The translations under genes were made by a program, and so were the position numbers. Below, piece by piece: positions 10,330 to 25,214 of a DNA stretch of 64,000 nucleotides. The stretch covers positions 2,852,001 to 2,916,000 of the forward strand of contig CASHTG010000012.1 of the NCBI GenBank assembly GCA_949357655.1, in the 5' to 3' direction. The notes under the pieces are model-generated. The model was not told where the DNA came from and made no database searches. It was given only the letters and a program-made list of their open reading frames with translations. Every line of letters begins with the position of its first letter. The stretch's first letter is position 1. This DNA comes from Parascedosporium putredinis. Lineage: Eukaryota; Ascomycota; Sordariomycetes; Microascales; Microascaceae.

Positions 10330-12950
10330 ATACCCTAGTTTAATAGGAAATATCTAATATCTTTATTAGAACTCCTTCCTCTTAGATATCTAACCTTCCT
10401 TTTTTATTTAGTATAATAGGGTAAATAGGGTATATATTTATTTAAATAAGATATTATAAATAAATATAATTAGTAAGTAATTACTAATTCCTTTTACCTT
10501 TACTAGCTATTTATTTATATACTAGCCTTTATTCTTATCCTATACTCTAGTATACTTTCTAATAAATATTCTCTCCTTACTTCTATTCCTTTACTAGTTC
10601 TACTATTATACTATATAGCTCCTAGTTCTCCTCCTATAGTTTTTAGTATTTATTATATAAGGTAGTAATCTCCTTCTTATACTATAAGAGATTAGTAATA
10701 TCTATATTATTATTATTTTCCTCTTCTACTAAAAGGATTACTTTTACTATCTTTATATTTAATAACTATTAGAAGAGGGATATAGTAGTTCTATAAGTAG
10801 TATTAGGTTTAGTATAAGGTAACTTACTATTTAGATAAGGGGTTAGTATTTAAATATATCTATATAATAGCTTATAGATAAAGAGTCCTTTCCCTTCTCT
10901 ATATAGCTAGTAAAGTTATTAGTTAATCTAAACTCTTTTATTAGTACTCTCTAATAACTTTTTAATAGTAGTTACTATTTCTTTCCTTTTATTTCTAGTT
11001 AACTAGTATATCTAGTAAGGGCTTACTTCCTCTCTACCCTTATCTTTATATAAGTTATTATAGCTATTAAAGCCTATCTCTTCCTTACTAGCTTTAATTA
11101 TAACTTATTTAATTATATTATCCCTTTTATTATCTTATTTATATATACCTATTACCTTTCTTAGTGATTCTTATATATCTTTAGTATACTTCTTTATAGT
11201 TAGGTTACTTACCTCCTCTTATACTTATTTATAGGGGTAATAGTAGTAACCTACTTATTAGGAATATTCCCTAATTTACTATATCTATTTCTTTAAAGTC
11301 CTATTAGAATATTAGTAAGAGGTTAAATATATCTTTATATACTTAGAGTATAATAATTATTAATTACTTAACCTTTCTATATTCCTTTTTATCTTTTTAG
11401 GTTTAAGTGATTATAGTTAATTTACCTTATATACTATAGACTATAGGGTTATCTACCTACTTATATTTTAGCTAGTATTTCTTATAGAATAATTTAACTA
11501 TATTTAGGGTATTTTTTATAATAACCCTTCTTTATAGAGTTCTATAATCTATTCTATAGCTTCCTCTCTAGGGTATACCTTTTATCTTTCTTAGTAGGTA
11601 TCCTTTTCTTATTAGTAATTACTAATATAATATTTTTAAACTTTTATTTTTAGTTCTCTAGTTACTTATCTAATAGTAAGTGATATTTATTATAAGGTTA
11701 GGGTTTAAGTAATCTTAATAATAAAAGTAAAGAAAGAAATAAGGTTAGGAGGTATAGATAGGTAAGGTTATAAGAAATTACTTTCTAGGGGTAGTAATAT
11801 TATAGGAAGTATTTTCTCTTTCTATTTTTCTTAGGAGATATAACTTATTTATCCTTCTAGTTATTAGGAGTGATTATATTCCTTTATAATACCTTACTCC
11901 TACCTTTATTAATAGTTTTACCTTCTATAGTAATTTCTAAGCTTTTATATTTTTACTTACTAACCTACTTTTTAAATAATATCTATTATAAGTTTATTTT
12001 CTAAGTTAGTAAAGGGGTTAACTAATAGCTAAGCTCTTAGGTTTATTTACTTTCTAAATACTAAGGTATTTATTAGCTTCCTAAGGTTTATATTTAATAC
12101 TATCTTATTATAGATTATATCTATCTTCTTATTAAGTAGTAGGAGAATTTAAGCTTCTTATAATAATATTAGTAGCTATCTTTATTTTACTACTATAGCT
12201 AGGGCTATTAGTATAGTTAGTATTATTAGAGCTATAGGTATTATTAGGACTACTAGTATTTATAGAGGTACTAATACTTATAGAGCTATTAGTACTTACT
12301 ATATAGCTATTACTTATTACTTTATCTATCTTATTATTACCTTTACTACCTATCTAATAGCTCTTCCCCTTCCTCTTCTAGTAGTATTATTTACTATTAG
12401 GTAGTCTCTATAGTAACTATATCTTAGATCTTATAACTCCTTTATAATCTTAGGAGTAAGTTAATTACTAATATCTATAATTTAAATTACTAATATATCT
12501 ATCCTTATTAGTATTAACTATACCTAATTAGAGGTAGGGTTTATTACCTATTCTTAGATTACTTAGCTTAATAGCTATAATATTACCTATAGATCTAAGT
12601 ATTATATATAAGTTTTACTTAGCTTCTAAATATTATATAGTTAGTTAACCTTATTAGTTAGTAATTACTACTTATTTAGTAGGTTTACTATATTATAGTT
12701 TATTATAATCTATATTATAGTATTATTTTTAGTTACTTAGCTTTAGCTATTTATTATTATTATAATAATATTTAAGTTACTAATTAAATAATTACTATAT
12801 ATTATCTTATTTATTTATTACTATTATCTTTTTATTATAAGTATTATTAACCTTTTTATTACTTTAATATTTACTATCCTCTTTTTATATATAAAATATA
12901 TAATATAATATAATAAGGATAAGATAAAAGAAAATTTTACTCCTTTTAGG
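10330..12950 (-). other. Unexplained 2.6 kb segment between Gypsy chromodomain and 3' LTR
   Basis: Shared, in inverse orientation, with 22,620-25,214. It follows the chromodomain end of pol, where Gypsy elements usually reach their LTR quickly. It contains Ser/Thr-coding low-complexity sequence (about 12,190-12,300) and stretches rich in Lys/Arg/Gln codons when read on the minus strand, so it may be an extra gene or an older nested transposon. RIP prevents a firm identification. Confidence 0.4.
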
Positions 12951-15900
12951 GTATTTTACTAACTACCTATAACTATATAGTAGTTACCTTCCTTAGCCTT
13001 CCTCTTTTTCTCTTTAGTACTTCTTCCTTTTAATCTTCCCTCTTTAGCTCCTCTCTAATCTATACTCTTTTCTTATATTCCTCTACTATCTCTTCTATAT
13101 TCCTAAGCTTACTTACCTTTTACTATTTATTATCCTTTATATAATAGCCTTTCTATTTTACTATATAGCTTCTTCTAGAATATCTATCTTTATAGTCTAG
13201 AATTTACTTAATCTTAAATTCCTCTTTACTATCTATTTAGATTAGTTCTAGTAGGTCTACTTCTCTCTAGTAGGGGTTACTCCTTATTCTAGTTTAAAGA
13301 TATATATTACTAATATTATAGGGTATACTTTCTATAACTTTAAGAAGTCTAGTTTAACTATAAGCTTATATATATATCTTACTACTTTAAATAGTCTTAC
13401 TTTACTTAGTAACTATTTCTTTTTAGCTTCCTAAAGAGATAGTAACTATTATATAGTTCTAGGTATATAATATCTCTTTTCTTAAAGTTTACTAGCTAAT
13501 ACTTTTATTATACTAGTATTTTAATATTATACCTATAATTACTATTAGTACTTTAGCCTCCTTATTATAGGTCTTCTAGATTAGGTCTAATATAAGAGCT
13601 ATCTTTTATTTTCTAGTACTAGTTATATTAGTAATTACCTTTAGGATTCTTTTTAGTTTAAATCTAAATATAAGGGTATTTAGACTATAGCTAATTAGGC
13701 TAGAGTAGGTATTATTTAGATTAAATTAGAGTATAGGGAGTAGTTCTACTTAGCTCTCCTCTAGGAAGTTAGTTATATAATATTAAATTATAATTTTAAT
13801 TATCTAGATTTTTTATTCTAAGATCTTATCTATTTATAGGTAATATACTATTACTATTAGTAAGCTTATCTATAATAGCTTATATACCTCTATCTAAATC
13901 TATAAGGTAAACTTAGGATCCCTATTACTAATAATCTTTACTAGTAGACCTTAGTTATAATAAAAGATTATTCTTAGTAGGATCTATACCTATTTATCTA
14001 CTTTCCTATACTTACTTCCTATTATTATTAGTATTTTCTTATTAAAGATATAGTTAATTACTAATAGGGTATCTAGTATTTTATAGCTTAATATTATCTA
14101 TCTAAAGTCTATTATAAGTATTATAAGTATATTAGTAATAAAGTCTATTATAATTATATAAAATAGTATTAGATTATTATAATCTACTTTAGCTCTCTAA
14201 TTAGCTTTTACCTATTCTTCTAGTTTTATAGGTATATTAGATAATACTTATAGTATTTTTAACTTTATTAACTTTCCTATATATATAGAATATTTTTAGG
14301 TTTTCTAATATTCTCTTTCTCCTTATATATTACTAGTTATTATAAGCTATTTTTAGAATTATCTATACTATTAGGTATAGTATATATAACTTATAGTTAC
14401 CCTATATATTAATAAAGTATAGTAATCCCTTACTTTCCTTAAATAGCTTAATTAAGATTATCTATTTCTTACCTATCTTTTATTCTTCTTATATTTATTC
14501 TTAGAGTACCTATAGGATTTTTAAAAGTCTACTATCTTTTTATACCTTTACTAGAATTTCTAGTATATATTATCTATTATCTAAATAGAGGTTATAATTA
14601 CTTCTTTATCTAGTTTAGCCTTAATTATATATATTTATTTCCCTATTATATCTATATTTATATTATAGAGTTTATCTAGCTATAGGTATTCTAGTTAGTT
14701 ATCTATTATAACTACTATTAAGAGGTATAAGAGTATATCTAGTACTATATTTAGTATTCCTAAGATATAGAATACTTCTAAGTTAAACTAGGATAACTAG
14801 TTTATAGTATTTACTAGCTTTAGGTTAGCTTTACTAAGGTTAGTAGTTCTTAGAGAAGTATACTTAATAATCCCTTTTAATAGTATATAGTTAATAAATA
14901 CTACTATAGGTATCTAGTTTACTCTAACTATCTTCTAGAGCTTCCTTACTCCCTATACTACTACTACTAGTTCTACCTCTATAGATCTATATTTCTTCTC
15001 TATATTTAAATATATTCTTAATAAGAAGTAGAGTAGCCTTAAGTTCTTTATAGGTATATCTTTACCTAGGATTACCTCTTAGTCCTATTCCTTTTCTTAA
15101 AGTTAGAATATATATACTCTAAAGGCTATCTTACTTATATCTACTTTTAGGAATAGTAGTCTCTTAAGGTCTATATAGTAGAGTAGTAATTACTTATAGA
15201 GGAATAACTATATATCTTTAAAGGCCTCTTTCTCTTCCTTTATAGGAATAAATTTCCTTTTACTAGTTAATTTTTTTCTCTATTACTTACTACCCTTTCC
15301 TAAGACTATCTCCTAACTATCTTATATTACCTTTAACTCTATAGTTTTTTATACCTATAGTAATATAATCTTAATATTAAACTATAAGATTATTATCCTT
15401 ATAAAGGTTACTATTCTAATATAGTTTTTAAGCTTTTCTAGGTTACTTAGATATTTAGTGATCTTTTAGAATCCTAGTAAGTAGTTATTAGTTTTCTACT
15501 TTCCTTTACTATTAACTATATAACCTAGGAATATAATATATAGGAATCTTATAAATAATTTCTAAGCTAAAATATAGATCTAGTTCTTACTAAGTATTTC
15601 TAATACCTTTTTAAGATAGTTAATATACTCTTCTTAGCTATTACTAAAGATAACTATATTATTAATATATACTTTAATAAAGTATTAATATTTAAAAAAT
15701 AGTCTATCTATATACTATTAGGTAAATACTAGTAAGTTTTTAAATCCTATTAATACTATATTTAACTATTCTAGCCTTCTTAGACTAATTACTACTATTT
15801 AGTCTTAATATTTATAGTAAATTAGTAGCTAATAAAAGAACTTCTTTATATCTAAGCTTATAAATACTTTCTTACTATAAAGTGATTTAATAATATCTTC

Positions 15901-18900
15901 CTAGCTTAGTAGTAGATATATATCTAGGATTACCTACTTATTTAATAGCCTTAGGTTAGTAACTACTCTCCTATTATATTTTTCTATATCTATTAGTTAG
16001 TAAATAATAAATAATAGGTAAATAATTACTATTAGTTCTTTCTACTATTCTATTTTACTAACCTAGTAAAGGGGTTATAAGTCTTATCTAGAATCTTTCT
16101 CTTATTATTTACTAATAGATATACTTAGATATTTTATTTCTAATTCTACTATCTATCTATTAGGTTAATTCTTATTTTATCTTCTTCTTATATTAATATA
16201 ATACCTCTATCTTTATAGATAATATTATATTTCTATAGTAAGTCCTTTATTTAGTTAGTAAATATCCTATTAGTATTAGTGATTATCACTCCTCTATAGG
16301 TTTTTCTATCTCTATATTCTCTAGTATATTAATTCTATAACTTAGGACTTAGTAGTCTTTATTTAGGAGTACTTACTATCTATTAGCCTATTACTTATAT
16401 TCTACTTATTTAAGCTAGTCTTTACTTACTAGTTATATAGTAGGTTCTCCTAGTTTAGCTAGTATATTACCTATTACTATATATACCTCTTTAAGTACCT
16501 TACTATTATTAATCTACCTAGCTAATCTCCTCTTTTAATTAATAGCTATTACTTACTTTAGTTATTAATAATAGCTATCTTAGGGGTCCTCTAGTTAACC
16601 TTAGTATACTAGATATTCTTATAGTATAAGGTAAAGGTATATACTTATCTACCTTTACTTCCCTATATTAACTACTATTCCCTACTTTATTATAGTAGGT
16701 TACTATAGTAGACTAGGATAAATATCTCTATCTATAGAGGAATCCTTAAGGTAAGGAATACTATTATTTTCCTCTTTACTTTATTTTTCTCTTTAGGATT
16801 TATAACTCTATCTTTATCCCTTAGTATACTTAGAATTTAACTAACCTAGTATATAGGTTAATTATAATACTTATCTAAAGTAGGAAATTATTTCCTAATA
16901 ATAGCTTTAAGCCTAGCCTTTTAATTATATTAGCTTTTACTATTATATAAGTATTTACTTATATTCTATTAATATCCCCTAAGATATAGAAGTTAAAGTT
17001 AGCTTCTTAAAGGATATTAAAGTTTACTCTTATACCTACTATAGGTACTAGTTTCTTCTTTATAGTAATTACTATATTTAGGGAGTTATCTATTAGCTAT
17101 TACTTATCTACTAAGATAGAACTTACTCTAGTATCTAGGTAAACTTCTATTTCTAGGCCTTCTTTTAAACTTAGCTATTATTTAGAGGTATATTATCTAT
17201 TAATTATATAATATTAGGCTTAGTAGGGCTACTAGGTTAATTACTTACCTTATTTAGTATAGTAGCTTATAATTACTAATATCTTCTAGTAGCTTAGTTT
17301 TACTTATTCTCTATCTACTACTATACCCTCTCTAGTAATAGAGGACTAGTTACTTCTTTAAGGGGTATACTTTCTATATATTATATACCTACTTAGAAGG
17401 ACTTCTAGTCTCCTTAGATAAGTATATAGGTTATACTTACCTTCTTCTTCTATATTAGAAGGTTCTAGTTTTCTAATAGTAATATATATTATATCTTTCT
17501 CTAGCTCTCTAAGTTTATTAGGGATTTCTTCCTCCCCTACTATAATATAGGAATATCCCTCCTTCTATAGCTCCTATTCCTTTTCTCCTATATCTAGGTT
17601 ATCTTTATATACTCTCTTTACTATATATCTATCCTTTAGTACCCTCTTAGCCTTTTATACCTTCTAAATTACTAGGGTAGCCTTTACTATCCTTAATTAC
17701 CCTATTAATTCCTTCCTAGTATTATAGGACTATATTTATTATATATAGTAGGGTATAGTTATTCCCTTATTAGGGCTAGGGCTAAGTATTCTCCTTCCTC
17801 TACTATAGGGTATATCTATATAAGTAACTCTTCCCTATCCTTATACTTAGAAGTTTCCTATAGGTATTTACTACTTTACTAGTACTTACTATCTTTCTAC
17901 TAGCTAGTAGTAATATTAGTTCTAATTTATATCCTACTCCTTACTTAGTCTTTTATCTATCTTATCTTAAAAGTTAATAAGTTATATAGATCTTTTATTT
18001 CTTTTATCTTTACTACTAGTAATTAACTAAGTAGTTCTACTCTATCTTCTACTCTTAAAATCTACCTATCTATATCTTCCCTATATTTAGGTTTATAGAT
18101 AACTACCTAAAGTACTAGATTAAGTTAGTTATAAGTAGTAATTAGCTACTAGTAGGGGTCTAGTTTATATCCTACCTAGGTATATCTTATATATTATATA
18201 ATAAAATCCCTAACTAACTTATATACTTATATATCCTTAGTAGAGTATTAGTTAGTAGATAGCTATACCTCTACCTTATCTAAGGTAATATTAAACCTCT
18301 ATTAAAGAGTTTTTACCTATTCTATTAGGTCTTTTTCCTATAAGTATTATCTTTTATAAATAGAGATAATCTTACTCTACTATAATAAGGCTTTTCCTCT
18401 TAATAGTTTATATACTTTATAAATAATATATTATCTTTTCTCTATACTTTTAGTAGCTTCTACTTTTAAGGTATTAATAAATAGCCTTATATTATAGAAG
18501 TAAGTCTTATTACTATCTATAAAATATCCTAAGACCTATATTTCTTCTTATCTATATTAAGTTAAAAGAAACTAATCTACTCTACTCTCTACTTCTAATT
18601 AGTAGTTATCCCTAGTATTCCTAATACTTTACCTATATAGTTCTTTATAATACCTTATACTATAATATCTATAATAGTATTAATAAATTTAGTTATAGTA
18701 GGGGTGAATTTTTTAAACTCTAGTTAAGGTAACCCTTATTAATTTAGTATAAAGGTAGGGGTAGGGGTAGGGTTTAGTAAGTTATCACTTACTATTATCC
18801 CTTAGTCTTCTACTAATAACTAGATATTTAGTCTTATATAATATTACTATTATAGAAATCCCTAGGTTCTCTTTTTATTATCTTATAGTTCTTATCTCTA

Positions 18901-19768
18901 ATATCTTTAAGATTACTAACCTCTTATCTTATCTTCCTATAGTTCTAGGTATAGGGAGTTCTAATATTACTATCTTTTTATATCCTCCTCCTAGATCTCC
19001 TATATTCTCTACTAGTTATAAGGTCTTAGTTACTAGGGGTAGGGGTCTCCTTATATTAACCTCCTTATTATACCTCTTAGGTTAATAGTTAGTGATTATT
19101 ATCTATATTTTTAAAAAGGTAGGTTATCTTCTAATTCCTATCTCTTCCTTTTAAGGTAAATCCTACTAGGAGTAGGTCTCCTCTCTAATAGTAGATTACT
19201 ATCTAGTCTAAGCTATTATCTTCCTCTATTTCCCTTATACTAGTATTCTCTTATATAATAGGGGTTTTATATTATTTTTATTATTTATCTTATTATTAGG
19301 AGGTTAGCTAGTCTAATATTACTTCCTATAGCTAGCTCTCCTCTTATAGTTACTAGTTAGAAGTTATTTCTAATAAAGGTTCCCTTATAGTTAGTTATAG
19401 GGGTAAGGCCCCTTATTTAAGTAAGGATTAGCTTACTTAATTAGTAGGTTAGTCTTCTTATTCTAACTTTAAGAAGTTCTTAAGAGTATTTCTTATTAAT
19501 AAAGATACTACTAGTAGTTACTAGGATTATAACTACCTATAAGTAGTAACCCCTCTCTTTTCTTTTAATAGTATTTATAGGTTATTATAGTTTATATTCT
19601 AACTAGGAAGGGTTCTCCTTTATTATAGCTTATTAGGGTTTAATATTCCTAGGAAGAGAGTTCTCTTTAGGACTTATTAAGATTCCTAGGAAGAGATTTC
19701 TCTTTAGGAATTATTAGGGTTAGTAAGCTTTACTTAGTTAACTAAGGGTTTTTAAATAATATTACTAT

Positions 19769-20180
19769 TATTATAATAAAATATTATATTACTTACTTAT
19801 AGTTAGTTAAACTATCTATAAGTAAGTTAGTAAGTAAGATAGTACTATCTATCTCTTTAGGGTGATTATAGGTAACTTAGTTCTATATATACTATACCTA
19901 TTTATATTATAATAGAGTAAGGTAGGTATTAGTATATTTAGAGGTAAGTTCTTATCTTTTCTATCTAGGGGATTACTATCCTTTTATATCTTCTACTAGC
20001 TAGCTCTTATTTACTAGTATCTAGTAGTAATCCCTTCCCTAGGTTACTAGCTATAGTAGTGATCACTTACTATTATACTTCACTAGTGATCACTTACTAT
20101 AGTAGTGGTTTCTTACTTAAGTAGGGGTTTACTAGCTATTGCTAGTATTTACCACCTAGTAAGTATCTATTAGTATAATA
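19769..20180 (-). repeat. Gypsy LTR B (5' LTR of the complete element)
   Basis: 412-bp direct copy of LTR A. It retains slightly more C and G than A (for example in the GTGATCACTTAC repeats near 20060-20100). Sequence after 20180 no longer matches the internal side of A, which fixes the LTR end. Confidence 0.85.
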
Positions 20181-22619
20181 AGGATTATACTATTATAGGT
20201 ATAAAAAACTATAAAGTTAAAGGTAGTATAGGATAGTTAGGAAATAGTCCTAGAAAAGGTAGTAAATAGTAGAGGAAAAAATTAACTAGTAAAAATTTAT
20301 TCCTATAAAGGAAGAGAAGGAGGCTTTTAAAGATATATAGTTATTCCTCTATAAGTAATTACTACTCTACTATATAGACCTTAAAGACTACTATTCCTAA
20401 AAGTAGATATAAGTAAGATAGCCTTTAGAGTATATATATTCTAACTTTAAGAAAAAAATAAGATTAAGAGGTAATCTTAGGTAAAGATATACCTATAAAG
20501 AACTTAAGGCTACTCTACTTTTTATTAAGAATATATTTAAATATAGAGAAGAAATATAGATCTATAGAGGTAGAACTAGTAGTAATAATATAAGGAGTAA
20601 AGAAGTTCTAGAAGATAGTTAGAGTAAACTAGATACCTATAGTAGTACTTATTAATTATATATTATTAAAAGGGATTATTAAATATACTTCTCTAAGAAC
20701 TACTAACCTTAGTAAAGCTAACCTAAAGCTAGTAAATACTATAAACTAGTTATCCTAGTTTAACTTAGAAGTATTCTATATCTTAAGAATACTAAATATA
20801 ATATTAGATATACTCTTATACCTCTTAATAGTAGTTATAATAGATAACTAACTAAAATACCTATAGTTAGATAAACTTTATAATATAGGTATAGATATAG
20901 TAGGGAAATAGGTATATATAATTAAGGTTAAGCTAGATAAAGAAGTAATTATAACCTTTATTTAGATAATAGATAATATATATTAGAAATTCTAGTAAGG
21001 GTATAAAAAGATAATAGACTCCTAAAAATCCTATAGGTATTTTAAGAATAAATATAAGAAGAATAAAAGATAGGTAAGAAATAGATAATCCTAATTAGGT
21101 TATTTAAGGAAAGTAAGGGATTACTATACTTTATTAATATATAAGGTAATTATAAGTTATATATATTATACCTAATAATATAGATAATTCTAAAAATAGC
21201 TTATAATAATTAATAGTATATAGGGAGAAAGAGAATATTAGAAAACCTAAAAGTATTCTATATATATAGGAAAGTTAATAAAGTTAAGAAATACTATAAG
21301 TATTATCTAATATACTTATAAAACTAGAAGAATAGGTAGAAGCTAATTAGAGAGCTAAAGTAGATTATAATAGTCCTAATACTATTTTATATAATTATAA
21401 TAGACTTTATTACTAATATACTTATAGTATTTATAATAGACTTTAGATAAATAATACTAAGCTATAAAATACTAGATATTTTATTAATAATTAATTATAT
21501 CTTTAATAAGAAAATATTAATAATAGTAGGAAGTAAATATAGGAAAATAGATAAATAAGTATAGATCCTATTAAAAATAATCTTTTATTATAACTAAAGT
21601 CTATTAGTAAAGATTATTAGTAATAGGGATCTTAAGTTTACCTTATAGATTTAGATAGAGATATATAAGCTATTATAGATAAGCTTACTAATAGTAATAG
21701 TATACTACCTATAAATAATAAGATCTTAGAATAAAAATCTAAATAATTAAAATTATAATTTAATATTATATAGCTAACTTCCTAGAGGAGAGCTAAATAG
21801 AACTACTCTCTATACTCTAATTTAATCTAAATAATACCTACTTTAGCCTAATTAGCTATAATCTAAATACCCTTATATTTAGATTTAAACTAAAAGGAAT
21901 CCTAAAGGTAATTACTAATATAACTAGTACTAGAAAATAAAAGATAGCTCTTATATTAGACCTAATCTAGAAGATTTATAGTAAGGAGGCTAAAGTATTA
22001 ATAATAATTATAAGTATAATATTAAAATACTAATATAATAAAATATTAGTTAGTAAGCTTTAAGAAAGGAGATATTATATACCTAGAACTATATAATAGT
22101 TACTATCTCCTTAGGAAGCTAAAGAAGAAATAGTTACTAAATAGAGTAGGATTATTTAAAGTAGTAAGATATATATATAAGCTTATAATTAAGCTAGACT
22201 TCCTAAAGTTATAGAAAGTATACCTTATAATATTAGTAGTATATATCTTTAAACTAGAGTAAAGGAGTAACCTTTATTAGAGAGAAGTAGACCTATTAGA
22301 ACTAATCTAAGTAGATAGTAAAGAGGAATTTAAGATTAAGTAAATTCTAGACTATAAAGATAGATATTTTAGAAGAAGCTATATAGTAAAATAAAAGGTT
22401 ATTATATAAAAGATAATAAATAGTAGAAGGTAAGTAAGCTTAAGAATATAGAAGAGATAGTAGAGGAATATAAGAAAAGAGTATAAGCTAGAGAGGAGCT
22501 AAAAGGGAAGACTAAAGGGAAGAAGTACTAAAGAGAAAGAGGAAAGCTAAAGAAGGTAACTACTATATAGTTATAGGTAGTTAGTAAGAATACTTTAAAG
22601 GGAGTAAAATTTTCTTTTA

Positions 22620-25214
22620 TCTTATCTCTATTATATTATATTATATATTTTATATATAAAAGGAGGATAGTAAGTATTAGAGTAATAGGAAGGTTAATAA
22701 TATTTATAATAGGAAGGATAGTAATAATAAATAAATAAGATAATATATAATAATTATTTAATTAGTAACTTAAATATTATTATAATAATAATAGATAGCT
22801 AAAGCTAGGTAACTAAAAATAATATTATAATATAGATTATAATAAACTATAATATAGTAAACCTATTAAATAAATAGTAATTACTAACTAATAAGGTTAA
22901 TTAACTATATAATATTTAGAAGCTAAGTAAAACTTATATATAATATCTAGATCTATAGGTAATATTATAGCTATTAAGCTAAATAATCTAAGAATAGGTA
23001 ATAAACCCTACCTCTAATTAAATATAGTTAATATTAATAAAGATAGATATATTAGTAATTTAAATTATAGATATTAGTAACTAACTTACTTTTAAGATTA
23101 TAAAGGAGTTATAAGATCTAGGATATAGTTACTATAAAGACTACTTAGTAGTAAATAATACTATTAGAGGAGGAAGGGGAAGAGCTATTAGATAGGTAGT
23201 AGGGGTAGTAATAAGATAGATAAAATAGTAAGTAGTAGCTATATAGTAAATACTAGTAGCTCTATAAGTATTAATACCTCTATAAGTACTAATAGTCTTA
23301 ATAGTATTTATAGCCCTAGTAATACTAACTATATTAGTAGCCTTAGCTATAATAGTAGGATAAAGATAGCTACTAATATTATTATAAGAAGTTTAAATTC
23401 TCTTATTACTTAATAAGAAGATAGATATAATCTATAATAGGATAATATTAAATATAAACTTTAGGAAGCTAATAAATACCTAATATTTAGAAAATAAGTA
23501 AACCTAAGAGCTTAGCTATTAGTTAACCCCTTTATTAACTTAGAAAATAAACTTATAGTAGATATTACTTAAGAAGTAGGTTAGTAAGTAAAAATATAAA
23601 AGCTTAGAAATCACTATAGAAGGTAAAACTATTAATAAAGGTAGGAGTAAAGTATTATAGAGGAATATAATTACTCCTAGTAATTAGAAGGATAAATAAG
23701 TTATATCTCCTAAGAAAGGTAGAAAGAGAAAATACTTCCTATAATATTACTACCTTTAGAAAGTAATTCCTTATAACCTTACCTATCTATACCTCTTAAC
23801 CCTATTTCTTTCTTTACTTTTATTACTAAAATTACTTAAACCTTAACCTTATAATAAATATTACTTACTATTAGATAAGTAACTAGAGAACTAAAAGTAA
23901 AGGTTTAAAAAGTATTATATTAGTAATTACTAATAAGAAAAAGATATCTACTAAGAAGGATAAAAATATACTTTTAGAGAGGAAGCTATAAAATAGATTA
24001 TAGAACTCTATAAAGAAAGGTTATTATAAAGAAATATCTTAAATATAGTTAAATTATTCTATAAGAAATACTAGCTAAAGTATAAGTAGGTAGATAACCT
24101 TATAATCTATAATATATAAAGTAAATTAACTATAATCACTTAAGCTTAAAAGGATAAAAAGGAATATAGAAAAGTTAAATAATTAATAATTATTATACTT
24201 TAAATATATAAGGATATATTTAACCTCTTATTAGTATTTTAGTAGGACCTTAAAGAAATAGATATAGTAAATTAGGGAATACTCTCTAATAAGTAGGTTA
24301 CTACTATTACCCCTATAAGTAAATATAAGAAGAGATAAGTAACTTAACTATAAAGAAATATACTAAAGATATATAAAAATTACTAAGAAAGGTAATAGAT
24401 ATATATAAATAGGATAATAAAGGGGATAATATAATTAAGTAAGTTATAATTAAAACTAATAAAGAAGAGATAAACTTTAATAGCTATAATAACTTATATA
24501 AAGATAAGGGTAGAGAGGAAGTAAGCTTTTACTAGATATACTAGTTAACTAGAAATAAAAGGAAAAAATAGTAACTATTATTAAAAGTTATTAGAGTATT
24601 AATAAAGGAGCTTAGATTAATTAGTAACTTTATTAGCTATATAGAAAGGAAAGGACTTTTTATCTATAAGCTATTATATAGATATATTTAAGTATTAACC
24701 CTTTACCTAAATAATAAGTTACCTTATATTAAACCTAGTATTACTTATAGAACTACTATATCCCTCTTTTAGTAGTTATTAAATATAAGGATAGTAAAAG
24801 TAATCCCTTTAGTAGAAGAGGAAAATAATAATAATATAGATATTACTAATCTCTTATAGTATAAGAAGGAGATTACTACCTTATATAATAAATATTAAAA
24901 ACTATAAGAGGAGAACTAGGAGCTATATAGTATAGTAGTAGAACTAGTAAAGGAATAGAAGTAGGGAGAGAATACTTATTAGAAAGTATATTAGAGTATA
25001 AGATAGGAATAAAAGCTAATATATAAATAAGTAGCTAGTAAAGGTAAAAGGGAATTAGTAATTATTTATTAATTATATTTATTTATAATATCTTATTTAA
25101 GTAAATATATATTTTATTTACCTTACTATACTAAATAAAAAGAGGAAGGCTAGATATCTAAGAGGAAAGGAGTTTTAATAAGGATATTAGATATTTCTTA
25201 TTAAATTAGGGTAT
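22620..25214 (+). other. Unexplained segment, second copy
   Basis: Inverted counterpart of 10,330-12,950, between chromodomain and LTR. Ser/Thr-coding low complexity lies at about 23,220-23,350. Having two copies would allow RIP changes to be compared position by position. The function is unknown. Confidence 0.4.

Larger units (their letters stand above)
9918..20180 (-). mobile_element. Ty3/Gypsy chromovirus-type retrotransposon, complete but RIP-killed
   Basis: Bounded by two direct 412-bp LTRs (9918-10329 and 19769-20180), total 10.26 kb. Coding is on the minus strand. Recognisable relics: the reverse-transcriptase catalytic motif, now YINN instead of YIDD, at about 15646-15672 (two Asp to Asn by G to A change), an RNase H/integrase region around 13.3-15.3 kb, and a chromodomain at about 13.14-13.26 kb matching the clearer copy at 22.31-22.45 kb. 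Gag and protease should lie in 16-19.7 kb but cannot be read. A 2.6 kb stretch between the chromodomain and the 3' LTR is not explained. No intact frame remains. Confidence 0.85.
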
